A stretch of 64,000 nucleotides of DNA, from contig CM063288.1 in NCBI GenBank assembly GCA_032173965.1, forward strand, positions 15,356,501-15,420,500. The letters are read 5' to 3'. The translations under genes and the position numbers were made by a program. Origin of the DNA: Sitta carolinensis (Eukaryota > Chordata > Aves > Passeriformes > Sittidae). Positions 44,901-59,800 of this stretch are shown here, in pieces (position 1 is the stretch's first letter; each line of letters starts with the position of its first letter). The notes beneath the pieces are model-generated. The model did not search any database. It saw only the letters and a list, made by a program, of their open reading frames with translations, and had not been told where the DNA came from.

Positions 44901-47900
44901 CAACATGAGAGTAACTGAATCCAATATAGGGATGGGAGAACAGAAACTGAAATTGAGCAGGTATGAAGAGCAATTAAAATTAGGTTTCGTGCTGCAGATT
45001 TGCCATATGAAATCTTGATGCGAATAGAGGGAGGAGGGCAGGACTTGCAAACCAAGTAAGAAAACAGTTAAACAGGGAAAGGGGGAATTATTCTTTCCCA
45101 AGGAGAACAGAATGATTTTTCAATTGGAAGAAAGAAAAAACACCTTAGTCTTAATATCAACTTTTCTTTTTTATAGTTCATTTTCCTAAAGAGCAGATGC
45201 TCATCAACTCCTACACCATGGTGATTTGCAAATAATATAGTGATTTCAATCATTTTGATATTAACTGTTAATCAGGGTAACCTCCATGTATGCATGTTTA
45301 TGCAATTACACTATTTGCTTAGAATTTCTTTTCCTATATTATGTTAAAAATGGGGCAAGATAGTTTCTATAAAAATGTACTTATCCAGGCCTTACCCCAA
45401 ACTGCATTAGGATGGATCCCAGAACTTTGTTGAAATGAACAAAATTACATTTTACTGCTGTTTTTTTACTCAAATGCAGCAAGAATTTTGTATTAAAACT
45501 GCCTTATCAAACAAGATTAGCAAATGAATTAGCCAACTAGACTGCTTGTTCTAGACATGTTGCCCTCCAAGAATTAGAAGTGACAAATTTAAACCTCTCT
45601 CCTTGCAGCTATCCATGCACTGAATAAGTAAAGCAGAGTACCTGCTTTTTAAGCTTTCTGATTTCTCTCTGCACCTGCAGACAACCAACATCAAAACTGC
45701 TTTAGCTCTTCAGCAAACCCCAGTTCCAGGCTCTCTGCCAACAACTACCACTAATTCAGTAGCTGGACTTTGAAGACTTGGCAGCATCTGTGCATTATTT
45801 GCATACAACTTTTCTACTAGACATCATTTGCATAAATTTTAAATAGCTTAGGCTCTAAGACAGGCTGCTTTAAGTAAGCATTTTTAAGAAGTCCTTCAAA
45901 TACTACTTCATCTGCAGAAGCAGAGATCACAGGAATTGCAGTTCTGCCCTGTTTAGCTGGATAACTGCTATTTGCCCCTACCAGCCAGTGCCATATACAG
46001 ATGCTATTCCAGCTGTTCTCCCACATGGCAGGGACATTTTGTGAGGAGTGCCTGGCAAGGGATGTATGGCCAGACAAAGTGACCACAAAGCCCTTAATGC
46101 AACCCCATCCACAGCTGTTTCAAGAATCATACCAAGAGAAACAGAGCAGCAACAGTACTGCCACTTCCAAAAACCAGGACCAGGTTTCCCAGGACAACAC
46201 TGAGAAGGTCAGAGAACCTGGATAATGGTAACAGACGGTTGGTCAGGCCTGTGGTTGAGAAGTGGCCAATATGCATGGCCACAGAATAAAATCATTCACA
46301 TGGAATCATCACCAGCGGTGTATCTTTCCCACAACAGGCTGTAAAGCCTGTAATTAATCTGTTATTCGAATTAGTATGCTTTATTCCCACAATTTCTGCA
46401 CTTATAGGGCTTGTGCAGTAAAACTACCTACTCTTCCTCACAAACAAAACTCCAGGAAGAATCAGGACAGTTTGAAATACATTTTCTGTACAAAAGAGGG
46501 ACTTCAAATACAATCTTGTTTCTTTACCCCAGCTGCAGCCTGGCAGAGATGTGCCATGAAGGACACCAGTTGCAAGGCCTTCAGCAAAGGGTTGTCTGTG
46601 TTTTCCCACAGTAATCCATTCCATCCCTACATATCCTGACCATCAGGAAGTGTTCCCTAATATTTAATCTAAAAATTACTGTTTGCAATTAATCTATTCC
46701 ATCTTGTTCTATCCACCACAGCACAGCAAACAGCTCAAGTGTTTCCATTAACTTCTTCCCCTTCCTTCAAGACACAAGTCTTGCTTACATTTTTCTTTAA
46801 ACTAAAGACCAAACTGAAGACCACTTGCCTGCTCTCTCAAAATCTTCCTTTCTAGACCTCTGACCATTCATGTTCCTCTCCTTTGGCCCCTCTCCAGTTA
46901 ATCTATATTTTTTTCAGTCCAGAGCCCAAAGATGGATACAGAACTCCAGCTAAAGCTCAGTTCTGAAGAAAAAAGGAGGGTTACTTCACACAATGTGTAT
47001 GTAGGCTATGGTTCTGTCTAGATACTTGTACTTTCAACCTGCCTGACCTTGTGACTGACCATCACCTTTCATGCCCTTTCTGAAGGCCCACTGCTTTCCC
47101 AGCTGTTCCCATCCCTCATTTATAGTTGGTTAATCCTTATAAGATTAGCACCTTTATCCTGTTCCTACTGAAAAACCTCTGCTATTTTTATGCAGTTTCT
47201 CAGATTTGTCAAGATCATTCTCATCTATAGTTCTCAGCTTCATCAAACTGGCAGCTCTTCCCAGCTCTGGATCCTCCACTCAGTTGTCTGTCATTTATTA
47301 AATACTGGGTCAGGATCCTCCCTTGGTTTAATTTTCCCATCAGATCAGAAACTTCAGATATCAGATATCTTCCTCTTGTTGCCTACTGCTATTCATCCAG
47401 ATTTACACCTGTCCCTTAATACCATAATCAAGCCCAAGTGTTTCTGCTTGATTAAAATAACCCTATGAGCATTGTCAAAAACTTTAATGAAGCAAAAGCA
47501 TTATAGATGCAGAGATGCAGGAAACCTTTCCTAGGCCTGCAGCACTCTTAACAGAAGAAAGTGGTACTGCAAGAAAATCCTCTAAGCTGCTTCTACTGCC
47601 TTCTGGGTCATCATTTCTTCCCACGCAACTTATCTACCTGCTAATACACTGTCCTGACAGAGGCAAAAAAAGTATCCTGGCAGCATTAACACTAGTCACA
47701 AGGAAAAGCTCAAAGGCAATTTGAAATTAACTGTGCCATTACACCAATGAACTTCACACTTCTATGTGTCTGTCTCCAAAGACTGCTAGATTCAGATTCT
47801 AAAAGCATTTTAAAAGCCACTCTTGAAAGAGAACACAGATTGGATGTCCATGAAATTCTCTCAACTGAATATTTTGCTTAGCCCAACTTGTACTGGATCT

Positions 47901-50900
47901 AATTTAATCAAAGGCTTTACTGCATATTTCTATTATTGACAGCACACTGTACTTCAGCCCAGGAACATTATTAGTGGAAGTTACCCAAAGGACTGACCAA
48001 ACTGCTAAGCAGCTGGTACACATAACCTGAAAACTCAAGTTCAATTGCAATGCAATTACTTCTGTTCCCAGTGGGAACCCAAGACAACTGTAGAGAGAGG
48101 TCAATTAGCAAAGCACTCCCTTTTGGCATTGGAGTGCTAATTAGGAGAAAAAAGCCCTCATCTGACATCAATTTCACTCAGTTTATGCTAAAAAAAGCAC
48201 ACAGCAGACATGAGCACATACAGGACCTATTACATGAAAGTTGGTGGGGTTTTTCCCTTACCTTTTCTGGCTCTTCTTGCAGTTGTTGCTGATCTCTACT
48301 CTGTATGTTACACAACCTTTGGCTATGGGCAACAGAGCGTTTCAATGGCTCATCATCACTGTCAGAATCTACAAAGAGTGCTGCAGAGCTCTTTGATTTG
48401 AAAGTGTATTTTCTGTAAATTAAAAACATGGCTATAAAACTTCACAGCATTGGAGCATCATACAAACATGTCTCAAAGCAACTGCTGAAGCAGTGCTTTC
48501 ACACTGTTCAATTTGGGAACAAACTGCAACAACTGACTATGACAACTTATATGGCAGTCAAGGTTTTTGGAAAAAACCTTTATTTTATTGGGTGAACTGA
48601 CATTTAGACTCGAAGCCTGCAATATTAGCTTACAACATTACAAGTAACTAAATCTGTGGCTCCTGTTTTAAGGCCAAGGATTCTGCACTTTTTTACTTCA
48701 CAAACCCAGACTGAACTAATTTTGAGACAAGGCCACATTAGCACATAGAATTTGGCATAAATCATTTGACTTGAGTTTTTAAGTTGGACATAGGACTTCT
48801 CTCATTACCCAGAAATAAAAAGTACAAAAATGCACCAATTTTTCACTTTTCCTGTTTGCTCTTCCATTAAGATAAATTCTTGTTTTTAGAACAGAAGACA
48901 AAGGAGTCTGAGGACATAATGATTTCTCTCTTATTAGTAAATCTGGTCTTTAAGCATCTTTCAGTGCAAAACCATCCAGTGTGGTATCATATTTTTCACA
49001 GTATCAAAAACTGGTTGTGTCATCTTCGCAAAAAAAGTTAAGGACTCAACCACCTGTTCCCAAAACAGCCATTTTGGCTCCAGAGAGTCAGAACAAAGAG
49101 CTAGATTGCAGAAGTAGAAATCATTTTGCCTCTTAGACTAGGCAAATTGCACTACAGATATTAATTTCAGCTACCATGTAACACCGATAAAACTCAGATA
49201 TGAAAAAACACAGTAGCTGAAATAATTTACAACATAAAACCCAGAAAATAACGAGAAAATCTAAAAATGCCTTGGAATCTACATCACAAAACCCCAGGCC
49301 ATTGGACATCAACATTTTAGAGCTATAACTCACCTACAAGGAGTGGAAGTGCTTACAGTACAGGAATTCACCATTTGGGAAGCTTTCAATGGACGAGAAC
49401 TATTAAAAGAGCAAAAAATTTATTGCAGTAGTTACAGTCTTTAAAATATAAGCGTTTACTTGTCTGCTATGCATGCAAATTCATAACCAAAAGAACAAAC
49501 AGAATACCATTATGTACTCACTAATTGCTTAGATTTACAGTAATAACTTCATCACACTATAAATAAACAACAGTGTTCAAAACCATGCATAATCCTTTAA
49601 ACTTGATTCACTTCTTGGTGATGCACCCTTAGGGACCAGCTCACAAATTAAAGGCTCTCGGCTCCCATGTCAGGACAACTCATTTCTTTATATTTTATTC
49701 CCACCAACACTTGAGTTCCTGCTCCCAAACCACAGTCTCCTGTTTCTGGATCAGCCAGTTTTCTGGCATATCCCACATTTTAATTTCTCCTGCCTTACCT
49801 AGACTCCTCTGAACTGACTTCCTGCTCCATTTAATTGTTTCATGGGCTCCTCAAAGTCCATCACTATCACTACACATCTATCAAACAGATGGTAGCCACT
49901 GCAGAAATATTTTCTAATCTTCCCCCTATAGCAGGGCTGCTTCTCTCCAGCCTAAGTTCCCCTTCCACTTCCTGGTCAATCACAATGGTTTCCATGACTG
50001 AAAAAATCTCTAAACATTGGAAAGCTATTTCCAATCTATTTTCAAGTATTGCTACTTTTGTTAGCATAAACTGTTTGCTATGTTTGAGATTTCTACTGTT
50101 AAAACAAATTCATGGGAAACATCCACTTACATCTCAAACACCAATAAACATCTGGCACAAAACCTGCCACGCTGCTGAACATATGCACCAGATGTGTTCT
50201 AGCTCACTATGGATACCCTGGCCATGCCACTCAGCAGAGGCTACAAGAGACCTAAGGGTTTCTTGTCTTCTTCCTTACTCTGACACATGCTTCCTATGTG
50301 ACAAATGGCACATTTAATCTCTGTGTCTCAGGTCGGGCAGCTGTACAGGAATAACAGTCACAGGGACAAGGAGAGAGTATTTTCAGCATGTAAAGTCCTC
50401 AGATACCACAGTGGCACAGGAAAGACAATGAAAAATGAATGACGGTATAGGAGGTGCAAGTCGAAATTAGCAGAAAAAGGTAGGATGTTTTGTCTTCTAA
50501 GCAGAGTTGGAGTGCTCTGAAGGGAAAGATAATCTAGATTACTTTGAACTGAGAGGCCTACATTTTAAAAATTACTAACAGAAGCTTTCTTAAAAAGACT
50601 ATAAAGTTATTTTCAAGGACAGCGAAGAATCTTATAAAATATTCCCTAGATAATGCTCAACCATCTCTTCCTACTGCTTCTATCATGCTTTCTTTACAAA
50701 CATGTGCTTATGACAGCAGCATTACAAACTAGCAGCACATATCTGAAGCTGCATAATTGCAATGTTTCCTTGCCCAGACATCCTCTGGAGGAGATCTGAC
50801 GAGTGCCTACCTTGTGGCATTCACGATTAACAGAGCAGGGACCAAAGCTGAACACTTACATGGCAGAATGGACGCTCCATCCCAGCGTCAGTGGCAGCCT

Positions 50901-53900
50901 GGTGCTTTCCGTACAGTGGGAAAGCAGGGTTAAGTATCTTGGAATAACCACCTGCTGCCCGACTTTATGATTGAGAGACAATGCTACATTGAAGCTGTAT
51001 CGTTTCAGATGAAGAATCAGGACCCTTAGAGAGATGAGAGAAGGACAAGTGTTACTCTCAAAACAAAAAAAATTTCAAAATCCACGTAAGCCTTTTTAAC
51101 AAAAGCATTCACCTGACTAAACCAGATTATTACTTTGGGGCTGTAAGCAAATGCAGACCATCTCTTATCTGCAAGACACAGGTAATCATGCCCCTGTTCA
51201 TCACCCAGCTTGTGCAATATTAAAATTCCAGAATATATTTACTGTATCTGCCTCCTTCACATCCCAGAAACCCCAAGAAAAGGGAAAACTCAGTCCTCCT
51301 TGTGTAGCAATAGGGAGGAAGAAACAAGTACTGCTAAGGGTTTCCAAGGGCTTCTTTAGAGTGAAACTGAAGAACAGCATGAAGACTGACTGCAGGTGCA
51401 CCTCTCTCACACACTGACCACTGTATGCACTGTCCTGCTCCTTTTCTCAGCTTTACTCTTCAAGGGATTTTTGCTTGCACTTGTGTAACATATGCTTCCA
51501 GGAAGGAGAGGAACAGATGTCAGTGTTTACCTGGGAAGCCTGTTGAACTTGTGTGTGACGACAGCAGACTTCCCATTGCACTTCTCACATGAATACTCAA
51601 TCTCCTCTGCCTGTTTAAGGGATCAGAGAAGTGACTTGTGGAACAAACAAGAAATCGAACAGATCTCAACCAAAAATACATCTTATCTGTCACACAAACT
51701 GTTCAAAACAGCAGTAACCACTTAAAATTATAATCACCTTCAACTTCACCTAGTAAGAGGGCATTTAGTAAGAGGAGAGGCAGCAGACCTTGAAATTTGA
51801 CATTATATCTACTAATAAAGGTGGAATTCTTCTTGCAAGTCTACTGGAGACCAGTGAATGCTAATCATTATGACACAAATTAGCTTCCAAAGGGAGGGGA
51901 CAATCTTGTGAGGTTAACAGTTTTCTCTCCCATACAGGATTTGTTTGGTCTTTTATTTTTCCTAATAACCTATGGTGGAGGATGGTGCCAGGAAATTTTC
52001 TCCCTCTTGTTCAAAACCTCTCCTTTGTTCCTCAAAAGCTATCCTCATCTAAACTCACCAAGGGTATGCTACATGAGAGCAGAGTTCTAGACAGACATCA
52101 AAAGGGGAAGCATCCCTTTCCTGAAATCACAGGACTTGCCCATCAAACATTTCTACATTTTCACTTTACCTTAAGTGAAGCCAAATTACAACATTACAAT
52201 TTGAGGAACTTTTTAAATTGTAAGATCTCCACCAGCTTTCAGAAAAAAAAAAACGTCAATTATTCTCTCTGCTTAAAGTAGTTATCTATACAGAGAGGAA
52301 AAAAAAGGATTTGTCTCAAGATATGACAAAATACAACACCAATTCACAGACGTACAGCTCACTGTTTAACTTTCAGAAGCTTCACTTTCAAGCTCTACTT
52401 ACAAAGTAAGCATCCACATATTACAGCTATTTATTTTTTAAATTATTGTACCTGCATGACCATTTCCCTCCATGCCAATTAAGGCTTGTATGCAAATTGT
52501 TGAAGCATCCTAGCCCAGGAGAGGTAGCAATTCCTGAGTGATTATCTCAGTCTGACAGCCTTCCTTCTCTTCTCTGTATTTGTATACATCTCAACTCTTT
52601 CATCACAAAATTGGGCAGTTTACCTATTTTACATCAGTTAATTTCTGCACTGCGTTTTACAGCAAAAACTTCTATATGCTGTTAATGGACAAACCTCAAA
52701 AAAGTGCAATGTTATCTCACATGCACACAAACCATTGTCACAGAAACTAATAATCAGCTGTACAATCAGAATTTCCACGTGGTGCATAACCTACACACAC
52801 TCTTCAAGGCATAAAAAACCCCCTCAAAGTACATACCCGAAAAAAGAGGTCAAGAGAATCCTGGATCGATCGGGAAGGAAGGAATTTCTTCCTTCGAGGA
52901 AGGTCAATGGAGAGGTCATTAAACTGCTCTCGTTTAGTGACTGTTTCACCACACCTGAAAAAGAAACATGCTTGTGCAAGTCAGATGAAAAACAAACTTG
53001 AAATTCATGAACACTTGCATGTTTTAGGGTAAGGTGACTTCCCAGTAAACATATACTTCTTGATCATCCTATTTTTATTCATCAAAATGGAATTGTTTGA
53101 TGTTCAGGACAAAACTGGATCTTGCAATTTCTTTTTGATGCTTTAGAAGTTGAAATGTTTGTGTAAGGGTAAGAACAAAAATGCACAGATTACTTTGGAG
53201 AGGCAAATGATCAGGTATACAGGAAATCAAAGTGGCTGCTATAGCTGAACACATCTTCATTCATTATTATTATTACTTAGGAGAAAAGAAGTAAGCCTAG
53301 TTCAGTCTAGCAGAAGGGAACCACTAGAAATACTTTCAAACTGCTCTTTGAAACAAAAAAAGGTCCATCTAAAAAAACAAAACCAGCAAAATCCCTTAAT
53401 TTTTCTTACATTTCATTTTCTAGGAAAAAGGAAAAAAAAAAGACCCTACTACAGTTATTTTTCTCCTATAATTAATACCTGGATGCATTTGCTTTTAATT
53501 ATTCTGTAGAACTAATTTAGTATACACAAATTATCATTCCAAAATATCTGTGTTCATAAAAATTCTGTGGAATGAAACATTCCCATATGAAAATCTGCTG
53601 CACAAGTCATACACAATGAATGCCCAAACATAATTTTTCTGCAACAACATAGAGAGACAGAAGAAAATGCCATTCCCTGGAAGCCCTTTGAAAGATCAAA
53701 CTAAAAACATGGCTTTCCCTTTTTTCTTTTTTTAAGAGGAAACATTACTTAGCTGAAACCCCCTTTTCTCTCTATTCCCATAAAATTGGTACACAAAAAG
53801 CAAAGCATAAAGGCTTTCCATTAGACGTGCAATGAAGAACTAGGTGGTATGAAACTGCTTAAAGAATGTCTGAAGCAGCAGACACTGTGGTGTGAGCATT

Positions 53901-56769
53901 TCTAGTATGGTTTACAGCTTTTCTAGACAAAGGAGTAATTTTCTAAGTATCTAGCTTTGGATAAAACATAGTTCTTAATTCTGGTTACTACCTGCAGATG
54001 AAGTCACATGAGATGGGAACATTTCCTAGTCTTTTAAGATAAGTGAAAAAAAAAGCTGTAAAGCACTCTTACGTTTTGCAAATTATTGAATGCTGAACCT
54101 CAAACTCTAAGTTACTGATAACAGGACATGTATAAACTTTGGTGGCTGAGAGGTCATCAGAAGCACGTCCTGGTGAGTTATCCTCATTAGGGACTGGTTC
54201 ACTCTTCCAAGTTTTGTTTAACTTTTCCATATCTTCCTTCAGCTGATCCAGACACTGGCTCAAGAACTCGTGTGCATCCTAGAAACAGGACAAATAGAAT
54301 GAAATGGCTTTGTACAACTTCATTCAGTATTTTTCTCAAACACACGCAGACTGGGGAAATTATGTTTAGTTCACTGCATTCAGTAATACTGCAGCAGTTC
54401 TGCTCCAACAATCACTGCCTTTCAACCAAAAGTCACTGTCAAACACAGCTGAAGTTTGACAGGTGTTCAACGCAGTCCAAACACTGAACAAATTGCACAT
54501 AACTGTTTCCAGACAATGATACTTACATTCTGCATATACCCAGAAAATCTCTCTGCAGTAGCTGAAATGGCACTTTTCACCTTCTTGAGCAGCTCTTTCT
54601 TAACCTCAGGGCTGCAGACATCCTTTTTAGCAAGCAGATGGGCAAAACGTCTGCAGAAGTCAAGGCAATGAAACATGGGCTGGTTTTCCAGGACTTTAGA
54701 GAAACATAACAGAACTCAAGATACCTTACTTTAAGAGTTCCTGAAAGCTTCTCTCCTGGGATAAGTGGTTCAGGGGTTCTGTATGAAAATATCCCACATA
54801 TAACTAACCTTTTCCATTTCAAGTATTTTGAGATCTCATTTGAGGCCATCATCAAACAGCACTCAAAAAAAAATCCACAATCTTTTAAGGTAAAGAGAAA
54901 AGCCTTATAATGCTCTGAAGACTTATTTCTGCTCTTTTACAATGAGAAAAAGAGCTCATAATGTTTTTTGAAAACATTTGTACTGATAGGAGATATGATA
55001 TCATCCAGTACCAAAATAATCAACACAAAATCACTACATTCAACTTGAATGGTAAGAATGGTTCCTATTTATGCTTATTTTAAAACTTCCACTTTTTTTT
55101 CAACCCTTACTTCTTTCAGCAGTAAGAACACTGTAACAGAGAAAAAAGCTGTAGCAAAAAGAGACATGAGGAATTCCCTGGTTCAAGCTAATGCTTCTGT
55201 TAGCTTTGCTACAAAACTTTGAAATTAATTTTACCTGTGCCTCTCAGCTACTGTGATAAGTTACTTTTTACAACTGCTTTACAATTTCACAGGACGCACA
55301 CACCAAATATATTTCAAGCACAAGTTTCAATCATGCTATACACATAGGAAGGTGACAGGAAGATGTCAAATCCTATGATACAAAAAAACCCAACCCAAAG
55401 ACAAGGAAAAACTATATAACCCCCTTGCATCCCAAACCAAACAACTGATACTCAGTTACCCCAAAATCTGATCAGTTTACTGCAGCTTAACAAATTTCTC
55501 CAACTCTGCTGAACTCCAAGAACAGCATGTGCTGTTCCAGCCCTCTACAGCTGCTCAGTGAAGCATGTTAGGAAACCACAGCACAGTTGATAAGCAATCA
55601 CTGATCAACCAAAAAACAGTCACCAGGTTAGATGATATAGCCAAACCAAGAGAAGACAAAGTAGATGCTTTGAGTATCAACTCTGACTTGTACAGGATCA
55701 CACACTGCCCATTAGGTATATGGAGCACAACCTTCAGAGGTCTTTCTACAAAAATTAGAGAAAGGACATTTCAAGAGGCACATGGAACAACCTCTGATCC
55801 CAAGTAGTGTAAAAAGAGTTCAAGATGACACACCAAAAATAGAACATTACCTCAAAAGATATAAAAAGTGATGAAATAGAAACACTAATGGTTCTGATAA
55901 TCCTGCATCTTATTGAGTGACAGAAAAGAAATTAGATGCACAAGAGAAAATATAATAAACCCCCCCCAATGGCTGAATTTAGGGAAAGATTAAGTATGCA
56001 AAACTTGAACACTTTCCACAGCTACTAAACAAAAGGCATAAGCCCCCACATATCAGGTGAAGTTAGTGATCAGCTTAAACTCTATCTGGCAAGGTTTTTA
56101 AAAGAAATTTTTCTACATCTAACTTATTTTGCAATTTCTAACATTTTCTTCTGAAGCATTTCTCTCTGTCACTAGAAATACTGTAATAGAATGCCTGTAA
56201 CTCAGTATTACAATTTTTAAGGGCCGTTTTCCTACTTTAAAAGTAAAGCTACAAAATAGAGAGCTCTAGGATTTCTTTTATTATCTATACAGGCAAATGA
56301 CCCTCTACAAAGATGCTTCAGATTAACAAACCAGTTAACAGTTTCTCAGTAACGAAGGAGAAAACAGCTTTCACAGAAAGTAAATTTTACCTGATAAGTG
56401 CATTGAGTGGAATTTTTTTCCATGGGATACCCTGTTTGAGTAAATCATTAGCAAAAGACTGAATTGAAAACAAGGACTGTAGAATGGCATTCATATAGCA
56501 GGTGTTTCCCAAGTTTGAAAACCTGAAAAAAAAAACATAAAAATTGAATACTTTGTGTCTAATGATCAATGTGCAAACCTGTCAGAGTTAAACACAGCAC
56601 TACTAACACTCAGGATATTCACCTCAGCTACTCCCCACAAATTTTCTTACTGGAGCTGCTCCCCAGCCCTTCAGCCTAAACTGAAAACTCATAGGAGGAA
56701 GCATTTATCAGGAAAGCGACCATGAGTTTTTACAATCAAACTTTTAAAAAATGCATAGATATATGTGTG

Positions 56770-56800
<31 letters not shown>

Positions 56801-59800
56801 ATACATACACACACACATACCTAAAGACAGAGAAATGAATCATCATTAGAGGAACATGAATTACCTGAAATTGTTGTCTCTGAAACTCCCAGGAAGTTAA
56901 TTCAAGAATACATATCCTCCAAACTAACAAAAGTGTTCCCTGCCTCAGTCTTCATTAATTTCAGGATTATTTTTTTAATCAAATAATTATAACAAGAATG
57001 TGCATGTTCTCATGATCAAAGTATGCATGCTAGTTTAAGAAAATTAAACTTACCCTTGCAACTGTTGCTGAGGATGCGTGGAAAGAGGCACTCGGGGTTT
57101 GTTCCATCCTGTGTAATCTTGATTAGATCTCATTTTTTTAACAGAAAGAGGGGCAGGCTGAGAAAGGAATCCCAAGCTTCTTTTGGCTGAAGATGTCTGG
57201 CTGGATACACTAGACCTAGAAACATAAAAGCATAAGGGTAAGATTTGTAACATTCTGCCTTAAAAGGCTATAGTCCATGACACTGGAATTGCAGCAGTAC
57301 TGCAGACAAAGACTGGTAAAGCCGTACAAGATAACTGGAATGTATCACAGTGAAAAAGAGATGACAGAGAACACTTCTTTCCAGAAGTGTTAAATTCTTA
57401 GCTTGGCTAAGTTTCCTTATATCCACTGATGTGCATACAGTATAACCAGGTCTTTGGTCTTATAAATGTTTAATAATTCTCCATACTGTATGATGAGAGG
57501 AAGAATGATTACATAGCATGAGATCACTGCTCCCAAGATATGCTTAAAATTCACATCTGGGCCAGAGCCTTCATTTTCAGTATCTTGTTCTTGTAACCTA
57601 ATCACCATGGGCCTCAATTCCTAACATTTAAACATGGACAATGCTTCTTTTCTCTCTTGATCTTGCATCTCATCTATCTAGGGCAGAGACCATAAGTCTG
57701 ACTGTGCAGCACCTGACAAAGAAGAAACCCAAGCTCAGCAGGATTTGGTATTTGCTAAAATACTGTTATTAAAATATAGAACTGCATGCCATTTATCTGC
57801 TTGGAATAAATGAAGCAAGGGTTCAGACTTAATTTCCAGAGTCTATATAGAATTTGAACCATCTAGAGTCATTCCCAACTATAACAGACCTGAGTGTTAC
57901 AATTTCTACGCAAGCAGTAACTAGAGATTGCAGATGTAAGAAGGGCAGTTAAAGACACACTAAAGAACTGGACTGTGCTCCTGAAGGGAAAAAAAACCCC
58001 TCGTTAACAAAACCCACCATGTTATGCATCTAAGCCTCATGTGATCAACACAGAGGAAACTGAAGAGCTTAATTCCAGTGAAACAACTGCTATTTACAGT
58101 TCATCCTAGTGAAACAGCCCTACCTGTCCAGGGTGGAACTGCCAGTGGAGTACTCTTTTGAAGAGGACCGACTACCATAAAAAGATGATGACTGCAGTGG
58201 TAAAACACCTTTAAAAGAAAAGGAAAGGCAGGACATTTCATTCCAGGTTACACAGCTATTTTTACAATAAACAACTTGTTTGAAAGTATTTAGTCAAAAG
58301 GTTTAAAAATTCTCAAATATTGGTACCTAAAATTGATTGGGAGACTACTAATATATATGCTTACAAGTACTAATGTGAATATTAATGATTGTAAGTAAAG
58401 GCATGATGGAGTTTAAAGCATTCAATTCAGTCTCCACCAAACTCAAAGTGCAATATGAAATATTAAAAAGTCATTACCTTAACTACATGAAAGTTAATAA
58501 ATATCTACCTCTTGTTCAGAGAGGTAAGACACACGTAAAGAAAACTCTTGATTTCCAATGTAGTACTCTCAAAATTCAAGGTAAATATGCAGACATGAAA
58601 ACAGCTTCTATTCCCACTCCCAATTCCACAGTAAATGATTATATGCTTGGAGCAAAATAGGATTGTTTCATTGCTATGACAGCATTGTGACAGATCCTAG
58701 GACTCTAAAGCCTCAGATGGTGCCACATTAAAAAATGCTCTCAAGAGTCAAAACCCCACCTATTACAGTGAATCAATGTAATTTAGTTTGAATAATGAGT
58801 AACGGTTTGCTTCTTTTCTAGCTTGAAGCTGTTTGAGCCCTGCGACTTCCAGAAATGCATATATATGAAAGAAGTTTGCAATACTGTTACCAGAACTTGC
58901 AGGGATACATAGACTCTAATTTTGACTCTGAAGACAAAACCAGATTTCCACGCAGAGGTAAACATTAACCTTACTGGTTGTTCCAGCAACACATTTGTGC
59001 TGCAGAGATGCACTAAAAAAAAAAGAATGCATCCACCACCATTCCACTATAAAACCAGGATCTTGAATGCATTCCTCTTTACGAGGAAAAAAGCTAAAGT
59101 ATTTATTCATAAAACTGAAGAACAGTACTGCTTACTAGCTTATCTACATATTGTCAGTATTTCTGTATTGTCTGTAAAGACTTGTCCCACAGCAGTATCC
59201 AACAGAACTCTGGTACAAACAGGACAGAAGTCCTGGCCCCAGCAAGCTCTCCCTGTAAGTTCTGAGCAAGAGATAAGGAAGTAAAAGCAAACAGTACACA
59301 TTTCAATCACAAAAACCAGCCTACAGTTCACATGGGCATTACGAAGAAAGGAAAGTTTTAAAAATAAATAATAAAGCAAGCCAAAAGGAGTTTACAGAAA
59401 TCCTCTCCCAAGGGAAAGGGCAGCTTGGAACAGTTTGAAGCTGCTTGTTGGAATTTTCAAGCAAGCTGGCTCATAGGCTGGCATCAGCACTGAAGAATAA
59501 AGGTCAAGACCACACTAGAGCAGGACAGGCTTTGAAAATGAAGACAGGTTACTTGCATCTCATGTACAGCTCTGGAGGAAGCAACAAAGTTAATGGCATA
59601 GCAGATTAGGAAAAAACACCTTTGCGGCAACTTGCTGAACTGGCACCAAAGGAGTAAAAACATGCTGGTCAAGGCTAGGCATCGTTTGGCTTTATGTGCA
59701 TTTTTTACCTGATGTCCTATTCTCCTCAGCCTGCTTCAGGTTCAGTTGTTTCTCTCTGCTACTATTCAAATACTTCCATGCTGGATCACTCAAGGCTTTA

